Assembly: GCA_037389465.1 (NCBI GenBank)
Contig: JAZARR010000171.1
Span: 5,417,001 to 5,481,000, forward strand
Direction: 5' to 3'
Length of the DNA: 64,000 bases
From: Baylisascaris procyonis
Lineage: Eukaryota > Nematoda > Chromadorea > Rhabditida > Ascarididae
The notes below the pieces were generated by a model that saw nothing but the letters and a program-made list of their open reading frames with translations, made no database searches and had not been told where the DNA came from. Below, piece by piece: positions 63,101 through 64,000 of the stretch. Position numbers and translations under genes: made by a program. How positions within the stretch are numbered: the stretch's first letter is position 1; each line of letters begins with the position of its first letter.

Positions 63101-64000
63101 GAGGATACTTATAAAAGTGTAGTGATCGCCATTGCATGTGATATAGAGTTGAGAATAAATTTCAATGGCAGATCGCCTTATCTATAGCACACATTTCTTT
63201 CATATCGTTCATCATTTCTTTCATGTAATTAATTTTTGATTTATTTAGGTTAATTTCTGTTACTTTCGCGATATTTCTTAGCATTGAATCATCGAAAATT
63301 TGCATTAAAAAAAGCTATTAAATTTGTTGTACAGATGCTTAAGTATTTCTCTGCTCTTTCATTTACGACTAGAATATCGATGTATCTATGCAAATTTTCA
63401 ATGATTTTATGCGAACGTGAATTATAAAGAAAAAAAATTTTTTGCATTTTCGTCAACAACAAGTTGGTAAATTAAAGCCAGCCATAAACAAAGTGACAAA
63501 TGATTAGGCCTATGTCCTACCACACCTATTACAATGTTGAAATGATGGCATGCAGTCATGCAGTAAACAAGACGCAAAAGCGAATGCATTTCTCATTGAT
63601 ATTTAATAATCTTGTTGTAATATTTGCACTATTCGATATTTGCATCAGCTATATTTTTTTCATGAATAGGGGTAAATAAATTATACAAAATTTAAAAATA
63701 AAATTTAAAAATAAATTTAAAAATTGAATAAAGTTTTTTTTTTTTAACAAAAAATATTCCATATTCTTCTATTTTTTAATCTTGAAATATTTTCTATAGA
63801 AAATTATCGAAATCGTTGAATTTAAATATCAAACAAATTTAACTATTTAATATTAAATTAACTAATTCAACTACGCAAATTTAACTATTTGACTATCGGC
63901 GAATACTATTATTTTTACAGTTTCAACATCTTTACCGCAAAGGAACGACGAAAATTTGGATGGCAATGAGAGGGGTCGTATCGAGGGTTTCACTAAATTT
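54106..64000 (+). CDS. Secreted PAN/apple-domain protein, 3' end unresolved or off the edge
   Basis: The first exon (54106-54205) encodes a signal peptide with core ISALLISQFLICSHAA and ends in phase 1 at GTAAGT. After a 6.3-kb intron, exon 60525-60818 (acceptor TTTTTTTTGCAG, donor GTAAGT) restores the frame as ...QQIT-CPDGKIYALVN. It encodes about 97 residues with eight cysteines, in order CPDG, SDC, HTC, EFC, DNC, YNC, IDC and IRC. The spacing resembles a PAN/apple module, a disulfide-rich binding fold common in secreted or cuticle-associated nematode proteins. Downstream there are two options. Exon 62200-62267 (acceptor GCTCTCAG, donor GTAAGT) joins in phase 1. Alternatively a short terminal exon from 61117 stops at 61155-61157. 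A further acceptor at 63920 opens a possible exon to the window end. Exon 1 and the PAN exon are well supported; the 3' structure is not. No neighbour suggests a pathway. Confidence 0.78.
54909..54980. repeat. Triplet of CGGTTACTGTAGC-type motifs
   Basis: Three related words, CGGTTACCGTAGCTAT, CGCTTACTGTAGCTAT and CGGTTACTGTAGCCAT, lie within about 72 bp in intron 1 of the PAN gene. Each contains the near-palindrome TACTGTAG or TACCGTAG. Such words occur in nematode interspersed repeats, but a protein-binding role cannot be excluded. Confidence 0.55.
56633..56805. repeat. 24-bp minisatellite
   Basis: About seven units close to TCACGTCCTTCTAGTTCAAATCCA, broken by point changes and at least one single-base deletion near 56727. 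In one + frame the unit reads R-P-S-S-S-N-P-S, but the deletion and a stop codon break that frame. It lies inside intron 1 of the PAN gene. Confidence 0.85.
57565..57655. repeat. Dispersed repeat copy F with inverted arms
   Basis: TGTATGTGCTCATCTGTCTG is followed about 15 bp later by CAGACAAACAGACAGACACA, its approximate inverse complement. A further TTTGTTTGTCTGCGTG follows. It could fold into a hairpin and may be two copies of the TGTCTGTC core in opposite orientation. Confidence 0.5.
61117..61157 (+). other. Alternative terminal exon of the PAN gene
   Basis: After the acceptor GATATTTGTAG a phase-1 exon would add GGIYGQLDVLFAL and end at TAA 61155-61157. This would give a compact secreted protein of about 140 residues. 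It competes with the exon at 62200, and nothing in the sequence decides between them. Confidence 0.3.
62200..62267 (+). other. Candidate third exon of the PAN gene
   Basis: Bounded by a strong acceptor (poly-T, then CTGCTCTCAG) and a perfect donor GTAAGT. The entry phase matches the PAN exon, giving ENVTSLEGISLFLFVDEYS and an exit in phase 0. The encoded peptide has an N-glycosylation motif (NVT) but no family hallmark. Confidence 0.5.
63921..64000 (+). other. Possible exon running off the right edge
   Basis: Follows a good acceptor (ATTTTTACAG). Two frames are open to the window end: a phase-1 frame rich in polar residues (STSLPQRNDENLDGNERG) and a phase-0 frame. Phase 0 would match the exon at 62200-62267, while the phase-1 peptide looks more protein-like, so an intermediate exon or a different donor may be involved. 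Confidence 0.35.

Overview
The window is nuclear DNA from a eukaryote, very probably a nematode. It is strongly A+T-rich with few genes. Small exons of 15-203 nt are separated by introns of 55 nt to over 6 kb. Splice acceptors are of the pyrimidine-TTTCAG or TTTTTGCAG kind typical of nematodes, and the best-preserved gene encodes a Cys-loop anion-channel subunit of the kind nematodes have in large numbers. The exact species cannot be read from the sequence. There is no sign of operons, rRNA, CRISPR or phage.

Three multi-exon genes, all on the + strand, can be rebuilt from splice signals and protein-family motifs. (1) 12406-23004: a ligand-gated anion channel subunit (glutamate/glycine/histamine-gated type) with a signal peptide, both extracellular cystines and four membrane helices. 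Its 5' part has two unresolved junctions, and its pore-lining helix differs from the usual sequence. (2) 26517-29732: the nematode homologue of PACRG (parkin co-regulated gene), a ciliary microtubule-associated protein, in seven exons whose phases agree throughout. (3) 54106 to beyond the right edge: a secreted protein with a PAN/apple-type cysteine-rich module. Its signal-peptide exon lies 6.3 kb upstream of the PAN exon, and its 3' end is unresolved or cut off.

Layout: 1-12405 has no confident gene, but holds simple repeats, a TATCGATA cluster and copies of a dispersed repeat. 12406-23004 is the channel gene. 23005-25719 is intergenic, with one island of balanced base composition. 25720-29732 is the PACRG gene and a possible upstream exon. 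29733-53870 is a 24-kb gene-poor stretch with several compositional islands; one, at 42018-42176 on the minus strand, could encode a short secreted peptide precursor. 53871-64000 is the PAN gene, whose long first intron carries a 24-bp minisatellite.

The DNA also contains seven long (TA)n tracts, a long (AAAT)n tract, several potential G-quadruplex tracts, a degenerate interspersed repeat around a TGTCTGTCTGTCC-like core, and a short cluster of TTACTGTAGC motifs. The three genes have no evident shared function. The channel acts at neuronal or muscle membranes and PACRG in cilia, while the PAN protein is predicted to be secreted.
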